Below are positions 9,250 through 18,758 of a stretch of 64,000 nucleotides of DNA, in pieces. The number at the start of each line of letters is the position of its first letter. Positions within the stretch are counted from its first letter, which is position 1. Made by a program: the position numbers and the translations under genes. A model generated the notes under the pieces. It was given only the letters and a program-made list of their open reading frames with translations, was not told the origin of the DNA and did no database searches. Source of the DNA: Arthrobacter sp. NtRootA1 (lineage in GTDB: Bacteria > Actinomycetota > Actinomycetes > Actinomycetales > Micrococcaceae); the NCBI RefSeq assembly GCF_019976975.1, contig NZ_AP024630.1, positions 2,356,001 through 2,420,000 of the forward strand. The letters run 5' to 3'.

Positions 9250-10245
9250 CTACGTCCTGGTGTTGGCACCGCCGTCGGGCTGTATGACCAGCGCTTCGTG
9301 AAGTTGATGAGCAGGCGTGGCTGGCGGCGAGGATATGGCCTCTCGGAGGAGAGCGGCGGTTCGTTGCCCGAATTCGTAGGGCTGGAGATCCAGTCCGGCT
9401 ATATAGGACTCGTTCAGGTTGTCCTTGGAGCTTAGCAAAGAGGCCAACTTCACCTTCCCAAGGCCATGACCGATCCGCGTGAGGGCTGCCTCGGCTCGCT
9501 GGGCGACGTCCTGCCAGCCGAAGAGCAGCGAATCAACGTCACCGCCGGACAATGCATCAACCAAGGATGCTTCAAGCTGGGCGTTGGTGGGAAAGCTGCT
9601 GACCACTTCAATGACCTGCCGGATGTTCTTCCGGACGCACCATTCTTTGTATCCGAGAACGATTTGGCGTACCCAGGAAGACTCATCCCCGGGCTCAGGG
9701 CAAATTAGCGCAGGATGTTCGGCTCCCCTCGAGGCCATGGCGTCCAGTATTTCTCCGCACATTTTGGTGTGCTCAATCTCGACGATGCCCGAAGAGCGCG
9801 CATCGGGGAAGCCTGCGATGCGTCCGGCGGTCACGATCGGCACGGGGGAGCGGATGAGGGATTGCACAACGGGGTCGCCCATCATGGCGTCCACCAGAAT
9901 GGCTCCGTCCACGTGTGTCCAGCCGGACCGGTCGGCTGAACGGTCTGAGACGAGCGTGAGGTCGTAGCCATGTTTGGCGGCTTCATCGGCTACCCCGAGG
10001 GCGAAGGGCATGTAGAAGGACATGTTGCGCACTCGTTGAGGCACATACAGAGCGATGGCGCCGGTAGAACTTTCGCGAAGCTGGCGGGCTGCCCGATTGG
10101 AGACATAGCCGATTTCTTTGGCGGCCTCCATGACCCTCGCCCGAGTCTCGTCGGCAACCCTGCCGGACCCCTTGAGCGCGTCGGCCACCGTGGTTTTTGA
10201 GATCCCAAGGTGCTTTGCGAGATCAATAATTGTCGGTTTGCCCAT
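9250..10245 (-). CDS. LacI-family transcriptional regulator
   Basis: A 331-residue protein starting at ATG 10245. The open frame extends to 10416, but the HTH begins immediately at this methionine (MGKPTIIDLAKHLGISKTTV). The hinge helix follows (YVSNRAARQLRESSTG), then a periplasmic-binding-protein-like ligand domain. The gene is divergent from an amino-acid permease/amidase/monooxygenase operon beginning at 10409. A perfect 16-bp palindrome with a central CG lies between them at 10327-10342, the classical shape of a LacI-family operator. It is probably a repressor of that operon. A LacI regulator for amino-acid catabolism is less common than for sugars. Confidence 0.85.
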   Translation of the reverse strand: MGKPTIIDLAKHLGISKTTVADALKGSGRVADETRARVMEAAKEIGYVSNRAARQLRESSTGAIALYVPQRVRNMSFYMPFALGVADEAAKHGYDLTLVSDRSADRSGWTHVDGAILVDAMMGDPVVQSLIRSPVPIVTAGRIAGFPDARSSGIVEIEHTKMCGEILDAMASRGAEHPALICPEPGDESSWVRQIVLGYKEWCVRKNIRQVIEVVSSFPTNAQLEASLVDALSGGDVDSLLFGWQDVAQRAEAALTRIGHGLGKVKLASLLSSKDNLNESYIAGLDLQPYEFGQRTAALLREAISSPPATPAHQLHEALVIQPDGGANTRT

Positions 10246-10289
10246 AAGTGAATGGTATCCACGCGGCGCCGCCCCCTTTGTCCAGCTCC

Positions 10290-10318
10290 TTGACATGTGA
10301 GGGCCGACACTGTCATTC
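10290..10318 (+). promoter_or_regulatory. Candidate promoter of the permease-amidase-monooxygenase operon
   Basis: TTGACA at 10290-10295 is a perfect -35 element. Seventeen bases later TCATTC (10313-10318) is a weak -10. The expected transcription start, around 10325, falls at the edge of the palindrome at 10327-10342, so repressor binding there would block initiation. Confidence 0.4.
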
Positions 10319-10326
10319 TTGTCCAA

Positions 10327-10342
10327 GCCGGAACGTTCCGGC
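10327..10342. promoter_or_regulatory. Perfect palindromic LacI-type operator
   Basis: GCCGGAACGTTCCGGC reads identically on both strands and has the central CG step typical of LacI-family operators. It sits between the LacI gene and the operon it presumably controls, 67 bases before the permease start. Confidence 0.7.
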
Positions 10343-10408
10343 ATGTGACTGAAACTCCATCCCGTCATCGAAGCCGGCGGTGGAGCCGACACTCCAGAGA
10401 GACTTTTC

Positions 10409-11875
10409 ATGATCAATCACAACAAACCAAGCAGGGTGGATCTGCAGGAACAGGCTGGATATCACAAGGGTCTGTCCAACCGTCAGGTGCAGATGATTGG
10501 TATCGGTGGTGCCATTGGCACCGGCCTGTTCCTCGGCGCCGGCGGCAGGCTGGCCACGGCCGGGCCTGCGTTGTTCGTCGTCTACGCGCTTTGCGGAATC
10601 TTTGCGTACATCATCCTCAGGGCGTTGGGGGAGCTGGTCATGCACCGGCCGTCCTCCGGTTCATTCGTCTCTTATGCCAGGGAGTTCTTCGGTGAGAAGG
10701 CGGCGTATGTCGCTGGCTGGATCTACGCGCTGACGTGGGGCCTCACGGCGCTGGTGGACATCACCGCTGTCGCTGTTTACCTGCACTATTGGACAGCGTT
10801 CACCAGCATCCCGCAGTGGGTGCTTGCTTTTATTGCGTTGGCAATCGTGACGGCCATTAATCTGGTCTCGGTGAAGCTCTTCGGTGAAATGGAGTTCTGG
10901 TTTGCGCTGGTCAAGGTCTTGGCGTTGGTGAGCTTCCTGGTCATCGGCACCATTTTCCTGGCTGGATCTTTCCCTGTGGCAGGGCAAGTCCCGGGACTTG
11001 GGATTCTGGAGTCCAAGGGTGGCCTCCTGCCCAACGGAGCGTTGCCGCTGATCATCACTGTCTCGGGCGTGATGTTTGCCTACGGTGGCATTGAACTGAT
11101 TGGGACAGCAGCGGGGGAGACCAAGAACCCTGAGAAGGTCATTCCGAAGGCCGTCAACGCCGTCATCTTCCGTATCGCTGTGTTCTATGTTGGCTCGAGT
11201 GTCCTGCTAGCCCTGCTGCTTCCCTTTACGTCGTACTCCGCTGGTGTCTCGCCCTTTGTGACGTTCTTTGCCTCGATCGGTGTCTCCGGTGCAGGAGATG
11301 CGATGAATCTTGTAGTCATCACGGCAGCAATGTCCAGCCTCAACGCGGGGCTGTACTCCACCGGGCGGATCTACCGCTCCCTGGCGGTGGCTGGGTCGGC
11401 GCCGCGCTTCATGAACCGGATGAGCAAGTCTGGTGTTCCCTACGCCGGGGTCCTTTTCACTTCGGCTTTTGCGCTGATCGGTGTGGCTGTCAATGCGATT
11501 GTTCCCAAGGAGGCGTTCGAGATCACGTTGAACGCAACGGCGATGGCCATCCTGACGGTCTGGGCCACTATTATCTTGTGCCAGCTCCGTCTCCAGCGCT
11601 GGGCCAAGCAGGGGTTTGTGACCCGGCCGGCCTTCCGTCTTCCGGGTTCACCCTGGACGTCGTATCTCGCCCTGGCATTCTTGTTCTCAGTGCTGGTTGT
11701 CATTGCGTTCCAGTACCCGACGGGGACGTACACAGTAGGTACGCTCGTCATTATCGTCCCGGCGCTCGTTCTCGGCTGGTATGCCGTTCGCGGCAGGGTG
11801 AGGGAGCTTGCTCGTCAAAAGGAAAGCCAACACGGGGCGGATGACGTTGTCGTTGCGGCGGAGGAACTGCACTGA
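10409..11875 (+). CDS. AnsP-like amino acid permease (AAT family)
   Basis: A 488-residue membrane protein with twelve predicted segments. The AAT-family hallmark is at the N-terminus ([17 protein letters not shown]) with [20 protein letters not shown] after TM2. Both closely resemble actinobacterial L-asparagine permeases, though family members also carry lysine, GABA or aromatic amino acids. It is first in an operon. Its stop codon overlaps the start of the amidase gene (TGATGA), so the two are translationally coupled. With the following amidase and 2-monooxygenase, the likely cargo is the amino acid those enzymes oxidise (lysine or arginine), but that is inference. Confidence 0.85.
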   Translation: MINHNKPSRVDLQEQAGYHKGLSNRQVQMIGIGGAIGTGLFLGAGGRLATAGPALFVVYALCGIFAYIILRALGELVMHRPSSGSFVSYAREFFGEKAAYVAGWIYALTWGLTALVDITAVAVYLHYWTAFTSIPQWVLAFIALAIVTAINLVSVKLFGEMEFWFALVKVLALVSFLVIGTIFLAGSFPVAGQVPGLGILESKGGLLPNGALPLIITVSGVMFAYGGIELIGTAAGETKNPEKVIPKAVNAVIFRIAVFYVGSSVLLALLLPFTSYSAGVSPFVTFFASIGVSGAGDAMNLVVITAAMSSLNAGLYSTGRIYRSLAVAGSAPRFMNRMSKSGVPYAGVLFTSAFALIGVAVNAIVPKEAFEITLNATAMAILTVWATIILCQLRLQRWAKQGFVTRPAFRLPGSPWTSYLALAFLFSVLVVIAFQYPTGTYTVGTLVIIVPALVLGWYAVRGRVRELARQKESQHGADDVVVAAEELH

Positions 11876-12654
11876 TGAGAATCGCATTGCTTCAGGCCAC
11901 CGGAATCGTGGGGGCGGCACAGGAAAACCGGGAGACCTTGGAAGGCGCTGCCAGGTCGGCCTCCAGCCGCGGAGCTGACCTGCTTCTCACCCCGGAACTG
12001 TTCCTCAGCGGGTACGACCCGCTCCGTGTCCACTTGGAGGATGGCGCCAATCAGCGCGACTGGATTGCGAGGGCCGCCGCTGCGGCGGGGATTGGCATCG
12101 TTGCTTCGACAGTCGATCACGACGAAGCCGGTCGCTACATCTGCGCCTCACTCTTCGACAGAACAGGCCAAGAGCTCACCCGCTACCGGAAACAGCATCT
12201 CTTTGGCGCGGACGAGAGCGGAGTCTTCAGGCCGGGTACGTCGCAACCGGAATTGGTCAGGATTGGTGACTTCACCGCCGCGCTGGGCATCTGCTTCGAC
12301 ATCGAATTTCCGGAATTTGCCCGCGAACAGGCACTCCGTGGCGCGAACTTACTGCTCATCCCAACCGCCGTCCCGTTGCGTGCCAGCACGGGTGACGAGC
12401 CGCATCCCCTGGATACCAGGATTGTGTCCACTGTTCTGGTGCCTGCCCGTGCCTTGGAAAGCCAAGTGTTCGTTGCCTACGCCAACCATGCCGGCCCGAA
12501 GTTCTCCGGGACCAGTACTGTCGCAGACCCGTACGGGCGCCGCATCACCACAGCGGGGGACGCAGACGCCGAGATCGTCTTCGCCGATCTGGACCACAAC
12601 CTCATCCGGCAAGCCCGGACCGATATTGGCTATCTCGCCTACTTCAACAAGTAA
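11875..12654 (+). CDS. davA: Nitrilase-superfamily amidase, 5-aminovaleramidase (DavA) type
   Basis: A 259-residue carbon-nitrogen hydrolase with the full Glu-Lys-Cys triad: E41 (LLLTPELF), K106 (YRKQHLF) and C140 (GICFDIEFPE). The sequence follows the pattern of DavA, which hydrolyses 5-aminovaleramide to 5-aminovalerate and ammonia in Pseudomonas lysine catabolism. A 4-guanidinobutyramidase in an arginine route would look the same. The preceding stop overlaps this ATG and the oxidase gene follows 28 bases later. A 2-monooxygenase that makes an amide next to a nitrilase-type amidase is the decisive context. Confidence 0.7.
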   Translation: MRIALLQATGIVGAAQENRETLEGAARSASSRGADLLLTPELFLSGYDPLRVHLEDGANQRDWIARAAAAAGIGIVASTVDHDEAGRYICASLFDRTGQELTRYRKQHLFGADESGVFRPGTSQPELVRIGDFTAALGICFDIEFPEFAREQALRGANLLLIPTAVPLRASTGDEPHPLDTRIVSTVLVPARALESQVFVAYANHAGPKFSGTSTVADPYGRRITTAGDADAEIVFADLDHNLIRQARTDIGYLAYFNK

Positions 12655-12682
12655 AAGCCCTTTAGACCCACCAGGAATCATC

Positions 12683-14380
12683 ATGAAACCCCAGCCTGTC
12701 ACGATGCTGACCCCCGACTTTCCCTTCCCCTATGACGAATACCTCCAGCACCCTTCCGGACTGGGATCCGTCCCCCCATCAACACACGGCACCGAAGTAG
12801 CCGTGATCGGCGCGGGCCTTGCCGGCCTGGTGGCTGCCCTTGAGCTGATGAAAATGGGACTTCGGCCTGTCATCTACGAATCGGGCACCATAGGGGGCAG
12901 GCTCCGTGGGGCCACGCTTCCTGGGGCGGATGCACCCGTCGCCGACATGGGAGGCATGCGCTTCCCGGTGTCCAGTCGCGCATTCTGGCACTACGCCGAC
13001 CTCGCAGGTGTGGGTTCGGCTCCGTTCCCGAACCCGCTGGACTCCGCATCACCGAGCACCGTAGTGGAACTGGGCGGGCAACAGTTCTACGCCAGTGCCA
13101 GCGAGGCCCTGCCCCCGTTCTTCCAGGAAGTCGCTGACGCGTGGGAGCAATGCCTTGAAGAACGTGCCGAGTATGCCGCCATGCAGCAGGCCATCGCAGA
13201 CCGGGACTACGCCACCATCAAACGGATCTGGGCGGGCCTGGTCCCGGTCCTTGATGACACGTCGTTCTCGAACTATCTGGCAAGTTCCAAAGCGTTCTCC
13301 GCCCTGCCCTACCAGTACCGCGAAGCATTCGGCCAAATTGGCTTTGGCTCCGGTGGTTGGGATGTCAGCTTTCCCAACGCCATCCTGGAGATCCTCCGCG
13401 TGGTCTACATGGAATGCGAAAACAACCAGCGACGAATTCTGGGCGGGGCCCGCGGGATCACAGACGGATTGTGGAGCCACACATCCGAGAAAATGGAATA
13501 CTGGCCGGAAGGCACGAGCCTTGCATCCCTCCACGGAGGCATGCCCCGAGGTGCGGTCACCAGCATACGGCGGGCCGCGGGGCCTACTGATCCGGCCGTG
13601 ACGATCACCGACGCCGAAGGGTCCCGGGAGTACGCGGCAGCCATTGTCACCTGCCACAAATGGCTGCTCTCCACGGAGATACAGGCCGACGAAAGCTTGT
13701 TCAGTCCGGAACAGTGGATGGCCATGCGCCGGATCCACTACCTGCAGTCCTCCAAAACCTTCGTGGTTGTTGACCGCCCCTTCTGGCTGGACACAGACCC
13801 TGACACCGGACGGCGTGTCATGAGTACAACCTTGACGGACAGAGTCACCCGCGGGACGTACCTTTTCGACAACGGCCCGGACCAGCAAGCGCTGATCTGC
13901 CTCTCCTACACATGGAACGATGACGCACTGAAATGGCTGCCCTTGACTGCGCAGCAGCGCGCCGATGTCATGCTGCGCACTCTGGGCGAGATCTACCCGG
14001 ACGTAGATATCCGAAGCCACATCGTCGGCCAACCGCTCACGGTCTCGTGGGAAGACGAACCCGGTTTCGCAGGAGCGTTCAAAATCAACCTCCCCGGGCA
14101 CTACCGCTACCAGCGCAGGCTCTACACCCAGTTCATGGAACACGCCCAAGGTGGACAAGCCCAAGGCATCTACCTGGCAGGAGACGACGTCTCCTGGACG
14201 GCAGGATGGGCCGAGGGCGCGGTCACTACCGCTCTGAACGCAACATGGGCAGTGATGGACCAGTTGGGCGGGCACTGCACCCCCGAGAATCCCGGCCCCG
14301 GAGACAGGTTCACGGAACTCGCTCCTGTCGTGCTGCCGGAAGCATCCGCATTGCCGACATCATTCACGATCCCCGTCTAG
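12683..14380 (+). CDS. davB: L-lysine 2-monooxygenase (DavB)-like flavoenzyme
   Basis: A 565-residue FAD enzyme of the flavin amine oxidase family. The Rossmann motif VIGAGLAG is at residues 41-48, followed by IYESGTIGGRLRG and ADMGGMRFPVSS; the C-terminal FAD motif is near GIYLAGDDVSWTAGW. The start (DFPFPYDEYLQHPSGLGS) and many internal blocks match my recollection of DavB, which decarboxylates L-lysine oxidatively to 5-aminovaleramide. The related arginine 2-monooxygenase, known biochemically from Arthrobacter-like bacteria, is an alternative. An upstream in-frame extension to 12026 overlaps the amidase gene and is not credible; CCAGGAAT precedes ATG 12683. The substrate amino acid is not settled. 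Confidence 0.75.
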   Translation: MKPQPVTMLTPDFPFPYDEYLQHPSGLGSVPPSTHGTEVAVIGAGLAGLVAALELMKMGLRPVIYESGTIGGRLRGATLPGADAPVADMGGMRFPVSSRAFWHYADLAGVGSAPFPNPLDSASPSTVVELGGQQFYASASEALPPFFQEVADAWEQCLEERAEYAAMQQAIADRDYATIKRIWAGLVPVLDDTSFSNYLASSKAFSALPYQYREAFGQIGFGSGGWDVSFPNAILEILRVVYMECENNQRRILGGARGITDGLWSHTSEKMEYWPEGTSLASLHGGMPRGAVTSIRRAAGPTDPAVTITDAEGSREYAAAIVTCHKWLLSTEIQADESLFSPEQWMAMRRIHYLQSSKTFVVVDRPFWLDTDPDTGRRVMSTTLTDRVTRGTYLFDNGPDQQALICLSYTWNDDALKWLPLTAQQRADVMLRTLGEIYPDVDIRSHIVGQPLTVSWEDEPGFAGAFKINLPGHYRYQRRLYTQFMEHAQGGQAQGIYLAGDDVSWTAGWAEGAVTTALNATWAVMDQLGGHCTPENPGPGDRFTELAPVVLPEASALPTSFTIPV

Positions 14381-14435
14381 GAGGAATGGCCGGCAAAGCC
14401 TCGGGTCGTCCTGCCATGAACAACAGGACGCGCAT

Positions 14436-15647
14436 TCAGGCCCAAAGGACCACAAGTCTCGCAGCCTTTGACGGTACCGAAACATCAATTCCCGTCAGCT
14501 CCTGGAAACGATTGAGCCGGTTGAGAATGGTGTTGCGATGGCAAAACAGCTGCTCGGAGGTAACGGTGACATTGCCCGTTACCAGGTAGTTCCGGACAGT
14601 TTCCAGCAGGCGCTCGCGCTCGCCGCCCCGGCACTCCGCCAAAGCTTCGTCGAGTTCCGCGGCGAGGTCCAAGCCGGCGTCCTGCAGGTTTTGCTGGGCC
14701 AGCCGGGCCCACGCGGAATCTGCTGACAACGGACCGGAATCCCGGGGTCGCAGCAAAGCGGCGAGGCTCTCGGCGGTGCGGGCGGCCCCTGGGAGAGCGC
14801 GCAGGCCAAGTACTGCGGGCACGTAGCCACAAGGGACATCTACGACGCCGGGCGGCAGCTGCTGGCCTTCGGGTTCAGTGCCGTGCAGGTCGCCTCGGGA
14901 TTCAGGACCTCGCGTCCGAATGGCCGGAAGAGCCCAGAAAACATAGGTGTTGCCGCCGGACTCGTGCAGAAACAAGCGCTGCCGGGTGTGCTGCCCAGAT
15001 CCGAACTGGGACGTTGCGGCGCGAAGCCGGGCGCCGGGTTCGCCACTTGCTGCCACAAGCGCAAAGCGCGACTCTGGGTTGATGCCCAGTGCCGAAGCTA
15101 CTTGGGAGGATGTCTCCAGGGAGGGGCTGCTCTGGTTGAACAGGCGGGCAATGAACTCTCGTTGGATGCTGGACTCTTCCTGGGCCATCCTGACGCGCTC
15201 AGTCAAGTAGCTGGTGTGCGTCCGGGTGGCGAATTCGTCCACGACGCTCCAAACCTGGTCCACTCGGGTGGCCAGCAGGGCGGCGTCCTCGGTGTGCGCG
15301 ATCTCCAGCAGCTCGGCCCAGAGAATGCTGAAGTCCAGGCGAACGGCAGAGGTAAGGGACTCTGGCGGAATGCCGGCCCTGGCGCGCTTGGATCCAAGGT
15401 CGGAGGCGAAGTCGAGGAGCCCGTCCCGGCTGTCCGACGTGCCGTTCCGTAGCCCGCGGATCAGGCGCCTGAAAGTCTCCCTCGCGGTCTCCTGGATTTC
15501 CAGGACCGTCACCTGGCTTTCCCCGTATTCGGGGATCTCGCGAACCCGCGTAGTGAAGGCCTGCGCGAGAGTGTCCAGCCTGCCCTCGAGCTGATCAACC
15601 AGCTCGGGCCAACGATCTACGTGCCCAGGAGCTTCAAAATTGTGCAT
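14436..15647 (-). CDS. PucR/CdaR-type transcriptional regulator
   Basis: A 403-residue protein with a helical N-terminal sensor region (ETFRRLIRGLRNG, then FATRTHTSYLTERVR) and a GGDEF-like central part. The C-terminal PucR helix-turn-helix reads LLETVRNYLVTGNVTVTSEQL then FCHRNTILNRLNRFQELTG. Family members are usually activators of nitrogen-compound or purine catabolic genes. It is divergently oriented to the transporter-decarboxylase-dehydrogenase operon starting at 15784, with 136 bases between, and probably controls it. The preceding monooxygenase gene converges on it. Confidence 0.8.
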   Translation of the reverse strand: MHNFEAPGHVDRWPELVDQLEGRLDTLAQAFTTRVREIPEYGESQVTVLEIQETARETFRRLIRGLRNGTSDSRDGLLDFASDLGSKRARAGIPPESLTSAVRLDFSILWAELLEIAHTEDAALLATRVDQVWSVVDEFATRTHTSYLTERVRMAQEESSIQREFIARLFNQSSPSLETSSQVASALGINPESRFALVAASGEPGARLRAATSQFGSGQHTRQRLFLHESGGNTYVFWALPAIRTRGPESRGDLHGTEPEGQQLPPGVVDVPCGYVPAVLGLRALPGAARTAESLAALLRPRDSGPLSADSAWARLAQQNLQDAGLDLAAELDEALAECRGGERERLLETVRNYLVTGNVTVTSEQLFCHRNTILNRLNRFQELTGIDVSVPSKAARLVVLWA

Positions 15648-15783
15648 TCACACATTCTAGTCCAATGATTCCGTGGTGAATTGCTAGATATTTTGGGAAA
15701 AACTACTGGCACTATGGAACAAGTCACACAAATCGCCCGGGCATCCCCAACGTCCCGGTCCCGTTCGCACTCATGGAGCAACT

Positions 15784-17118
15784 ATGGCAAGCACGGTCAG
15801 CGGAGCCCCGGACGCCAGTCCCACGGCAGCACGCATCGTCGATGAAAGCGTCACCAAGAAAGTAGCCTTGGCTGCCCTCGTGGGCACTGCGCTGGAATGG
15901 TACGACTTCTTCCTTTTCACCACAGCCGCTGCGCTGGTATTCAACGCACAGTTCTTCGTTTCCCAGGACCCCTTCGTGGCGGCCATGGGGTCCTTTGCCA
16001 CTCTTGCGGTTGGCTTCGTTGCCCGCCCGATCGGTGGCTTCATCTTCGGCGCCCTGGGCGACAAGGTGGGCCGCAAGAAAATCCTCATGGTCACCATCGT
16101 GGGCATCGGCGTTGTTACCGGCCTTATCGGGCTGCTGCCCAACTACATGACCATTGGCCTGGCCGCACCTATCCTCCTGGTGGCGCTGCGCATTGTCCAG
16201 GGCCTCGCGGTCGGTGGCGAGTGGAGTGGCGCGGTGATCATCGCCGTCGAAAATGCTCCGGTGGAGAAGCGGGCACGCTACGCGGCGCTGCCGCAGATCG
16301 GTTCGCCGATCGGCACCATCCTTTCCTCGGGTGGCTTCTTCGGCATGCTGTTCCTGGTGGGTCAGAGCAACTTTGAGGCCTGGGGTTGGCGCATCCCGTT
16401 CATCGCCGCCATTCCGCTCCTCGCTATTTCTATGTGGATCCGCAGCCGTCTTAGCGAGTCGCCCGAATTCGAAGCGCTCATGGAATCCGGCGAGACAGAG
16501 CATGCTCCCATCCGCGGCGTCCTAAGGAACAGCTGGCGCCAGATCCTCGTGGGCATGTGCTCGGCGCTGCTCGGTATCGGCGGCTTCTACCTGATCACCA
16601 GCTTCGTGGTCTTCTACGGCACCAAGGTCCTGAAGATGCCGTTCGAACTCCTGCTCCTGGGCACCCTGCTTGCTGCGGCCCTTGAGATTGGTGCCCTCAT
16701 CTGGGCAGGCCGCCTGGGCGAGAAGTTCGGCGCCAGCAAGGTTATTCTCTGGGGCGGTGTGGCGTCCGCGCTCGTAGCAGTCCCGGTCTTCCTGGCCATC
16801 GATTCCCGCGACCCCGTGCTGGTGGTCCTGGGCATGATGATCGGCGTCGCGGTCCTTTCAATCCCGTATGCAGTGTCCGGCACCGCCCTGACCGCGCTGT
16901 TCGCCACGAAGGTCCGCTACACCGGCGTCGCCATCACCTCAAACACTGCGGGTGTCATCTCCGGCTTCGTGCCCTTGATTGCGACTGCCCTGGTAGCAGC
17001 TAACGGCAACTCCTTCTGGCCAGGCGCCATCATCCTGCTGGTGGTTTCCGCACTGACCGCGCTCTCCGGCCTGTTCCTCCCAAGCCTGTCCATCGAAGAA
17101 GAAGGAATGAAGCATTGA
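15784..17118 (+). CDS. MFS transporter, metabolite:proton symporter (MHS) family
   Basis: A 444-residue twelve-segment transporter. The MHS-family start (LVGTALEWYDFFLFTTAAAL) and the loop motif GALGDKVGRKKILM are clear, as is RIVQGLAVGGEWSGAVIIA. MHS proteins import carboxylates, betaines and similar zwitterions with protons. First gene of a five-gene operon; GGAG lies eight bases before ATG 15784, and the stop overlaps the start of the next gene (ATTGA). It likely imports the compound degraded by the following enzymes. Confidence 0.85.
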   Translation: MASTVSGAPDASPTAARIVDESVTKKVALAALVGTALEWYDFFLFTTAAALVFNAQFFVSQDPFVAAMGSFATLAVGFVARPIGGFIFGALGDKVGRKKILMVTIVGIGVVTGLIGLLPNYMTIGLAAPILLVALRIVQGLAVGGEWSGAVIIAVENAPVEKRARYAALPQIGSPIGTILSSGGFFGMLFLVGQSNFEAWGWRIPFIAAIPLLAISMWIRSRLSESPEFEALMESGETEHAPIRGVLRNSWRQILVGMCSALLGIGGFYLITSFVVFYGTKVLKMPFELLLLGTLLAAALEIGALIWAGRLGEKFGASKVILWGGVASALVAVPVFLAIDSRDPVLVVLGMMIGVAVLSIPYAVSGTALTALFATKVRYTGVAITSNTAGVISGFVPLIATALVAANGNSFWPGAIILLVVSALTALSGLFLPSLSIEEEGMKH

Positions 17119-18746
17119 GCACCACCACGGCGGGCCACTTGATCGTCTCCCAACTGGAACGGGCAGGCATCAGGCGTGTCTACACCGTTCCGGGGGAGAG
17201 CTTCCTTGATGTCCTCGACGGACTGCACGGCTCGCCGATCACCAACGTAGTGGCACGCCAGGAAGGCGGTGCCGGATTCATGGCACTGGCCGAGGGCCGC
17301 CTCACCGAACTGCCGGGCGTCGCCATGGTGACCCGCGGGCCTGGGGCTGCCAACGCCTTCATCGCCATCCACACCGCACACCAAGACGCCACGCCACTGC
17401 TCCTCTTCGTTGGCCTGATCCCGGTGGCAGACCGGGGCCGCGAGTCGTTCCAGGAATTCGACATCAACGCCTGGTTCGGCAGCACCGCCAAGAAAGTAGT
17501 GACCCTCGACGACGCCGCTTCCGCAGCCCGCGTTGTGGACGACGCCATTTTCACCGCCCTCAGCGGCCGACCGGGCCCCGTCGTGATCGGCCTCCCGGAG
17601 GACGTCCTCGTGCACGTCGTCGAGGACGCCACCGTGGAACCCCGCAAGGTTGCCCGTACCCGGCCGGCTGTCGCGGACATGGAAGACCTGAACCAAAAGC
17701 TGGAGAAGGCACGCAAGCCCCTGATCGTCGTCGGCGGAGAAAGCTGGACCCAGGAGTCCGGCGAGCAGCTGGCCGCCTGGGCGACCCGCCACAGCATCCC
17801 GGTACTGGCCGACTTCCGCGCCTACGACGCCGTCCCGCACCGCAGCGACGCCTACGCAGGCTTCCTCGGTTACGGCCGCAGCGACGCGAACGCCCAGCGC
17901 CTGGACGACGCCGATCTGATCGTCTTTGTCGGATGCGTCCGCGGCGACGTCCTCTCCGATGGCTACAAGCGTGGACTCAATGCCGAAACCGTCGTGGTCA
18001 ACGCCGACGCCAACCTCCTGGGCCACTTCGGCCGGGTGGACCAGCACATCATCGCGGATGTCACCGCGTTCGCTGCGTCCCTCCCCGCCACGGACGCCGC
18101 GGACTCCGTGGGCAACCGCGAGGAAGGTTGGTTCGCCAGCGCCCGCGCCGACCAGCTCACCTTCTCCACGCCCCGGCCCGACGGCGGCATCGGCGTCGAC
18201 TTGGGCGCCGCCATGGAGGTCCTCAAGAAGGAAATGGCCGACGACGCCGTCCTCACCTTCGGCGCCGGGAACCACGCCCTGTGGCCCGCCCGGTATCTGG
18301 ACCACAACTCGGCCAACTCCCTGGCCGCTCCGCGCAACGGCGCCATGGGGATGGGGATTCCCGCAGCTGTGGCCGCGTCACTGGCATACCCGGGCCGCCA
18401 GGTCATCTCCGTGGCCGGCGATGGCTGCTTCATGATGAACGGCCAGGAAATCGCCACGGCCATGGGCTACGGAGCCGCGTTCATCGTCCTGGTGGTGGAC
18501 AACGGCATCTTCGCCACCATCCGCGAGCACCAGGAAGCGCATTACCCGGACCGGCCCTCCGGCACGCACATGACCAACCCGGACTTCGCCGCACTGGCCC
18601 GTTCCTACGGCGGTTACGGCGAGCGTGTGGACCGTACGGAAGACTTCGCAGCCGCGTTCCGCCGCGCCGTCGACTCCGGCCTCCCGGCCTTGTTGCACCT
18701 GCCGCAGGACCCCACCACGCGTTCCCCCAAGACTTCAACGAACTGA
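17115..18746 (+). CDS. Thiamine-diphosphate-dependent decarboxylase/synthase
   Basis: A 543-residue enzyme of the acetolactate synthase/2-oxoacid decarboxylase superfamily. The N-terminal catalytic glutamate is E28 (YTVPGESFLDVLDGL), followed by VTRGPGAANAFIA and a central Rossmann-like domain. The C-terminal ThDP motif begins GDGCFMMNGQEIATA at about residue 435 and ends near VVDNGIFA. The TTG start overlaps the transporter stop and has AAGGA upstream. A following aldehyde dehydrogenase of gamma-aminobutyraldehyde type suggests that it decarboxylates an omega-amino or guanidino 2-oxoacid to the aldehyde. A carboligase role is possible, so the precise reaction is unknown. Confidence 0.75.
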   Translation: MSTTTAGHLIVSQLERAGIRRVYTVPGESFLDVLDGLHGSPITNVVARQEGGAGFMALAEGRLTELPGVAMVTRGPGAANAFIAIHTAHQDATPLLLFVGLIPVADRGRESFQEFDINAWFGSTAKKVVTLDDAASAARVVDDAIFTALSGRPGPVVIGLPEDVLVHVVEDATVEPRKVARTRPAVADMEDLNQKLEKARKPLIVVGGESWTQESGEQLAAWATRHSIPVLADFRAYDAVPHRSDAYAGFLGYGRSDANAQRLDDADLIVFVGCVRGDVLSDGYKRGLNAETVVVNADANLLGHFGRVDQHIIADVTAFAASLPATDAADSVGNREEGWFASARADQLTFSTPRPDGGIGVDLGAAMEVLKKEMADDAVLTFGAGNHALWPARYLDHNSANSLAAPRNGAMGMGIPAAVAASLAYPGRQVISVAGDGCFMMNGQEIATAMGYGAAFIVLVVDNGIFATIREHQEAHYPDRPSGTHMTNPDFAALARSYGGYGERVDRTEDFAAAFRRAVDSGLPALLHLPQDPTTRSPKTSTN

Positions 18747-18758
18747 CCGGAGCCTCCT

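Noticed and set aside
12026..14380. A 784-residue monooxygenase with long N-terminus
   Set aside because: The extension is a shadow of the amidase gene in another frame. The enzyme's family start is at 12683.
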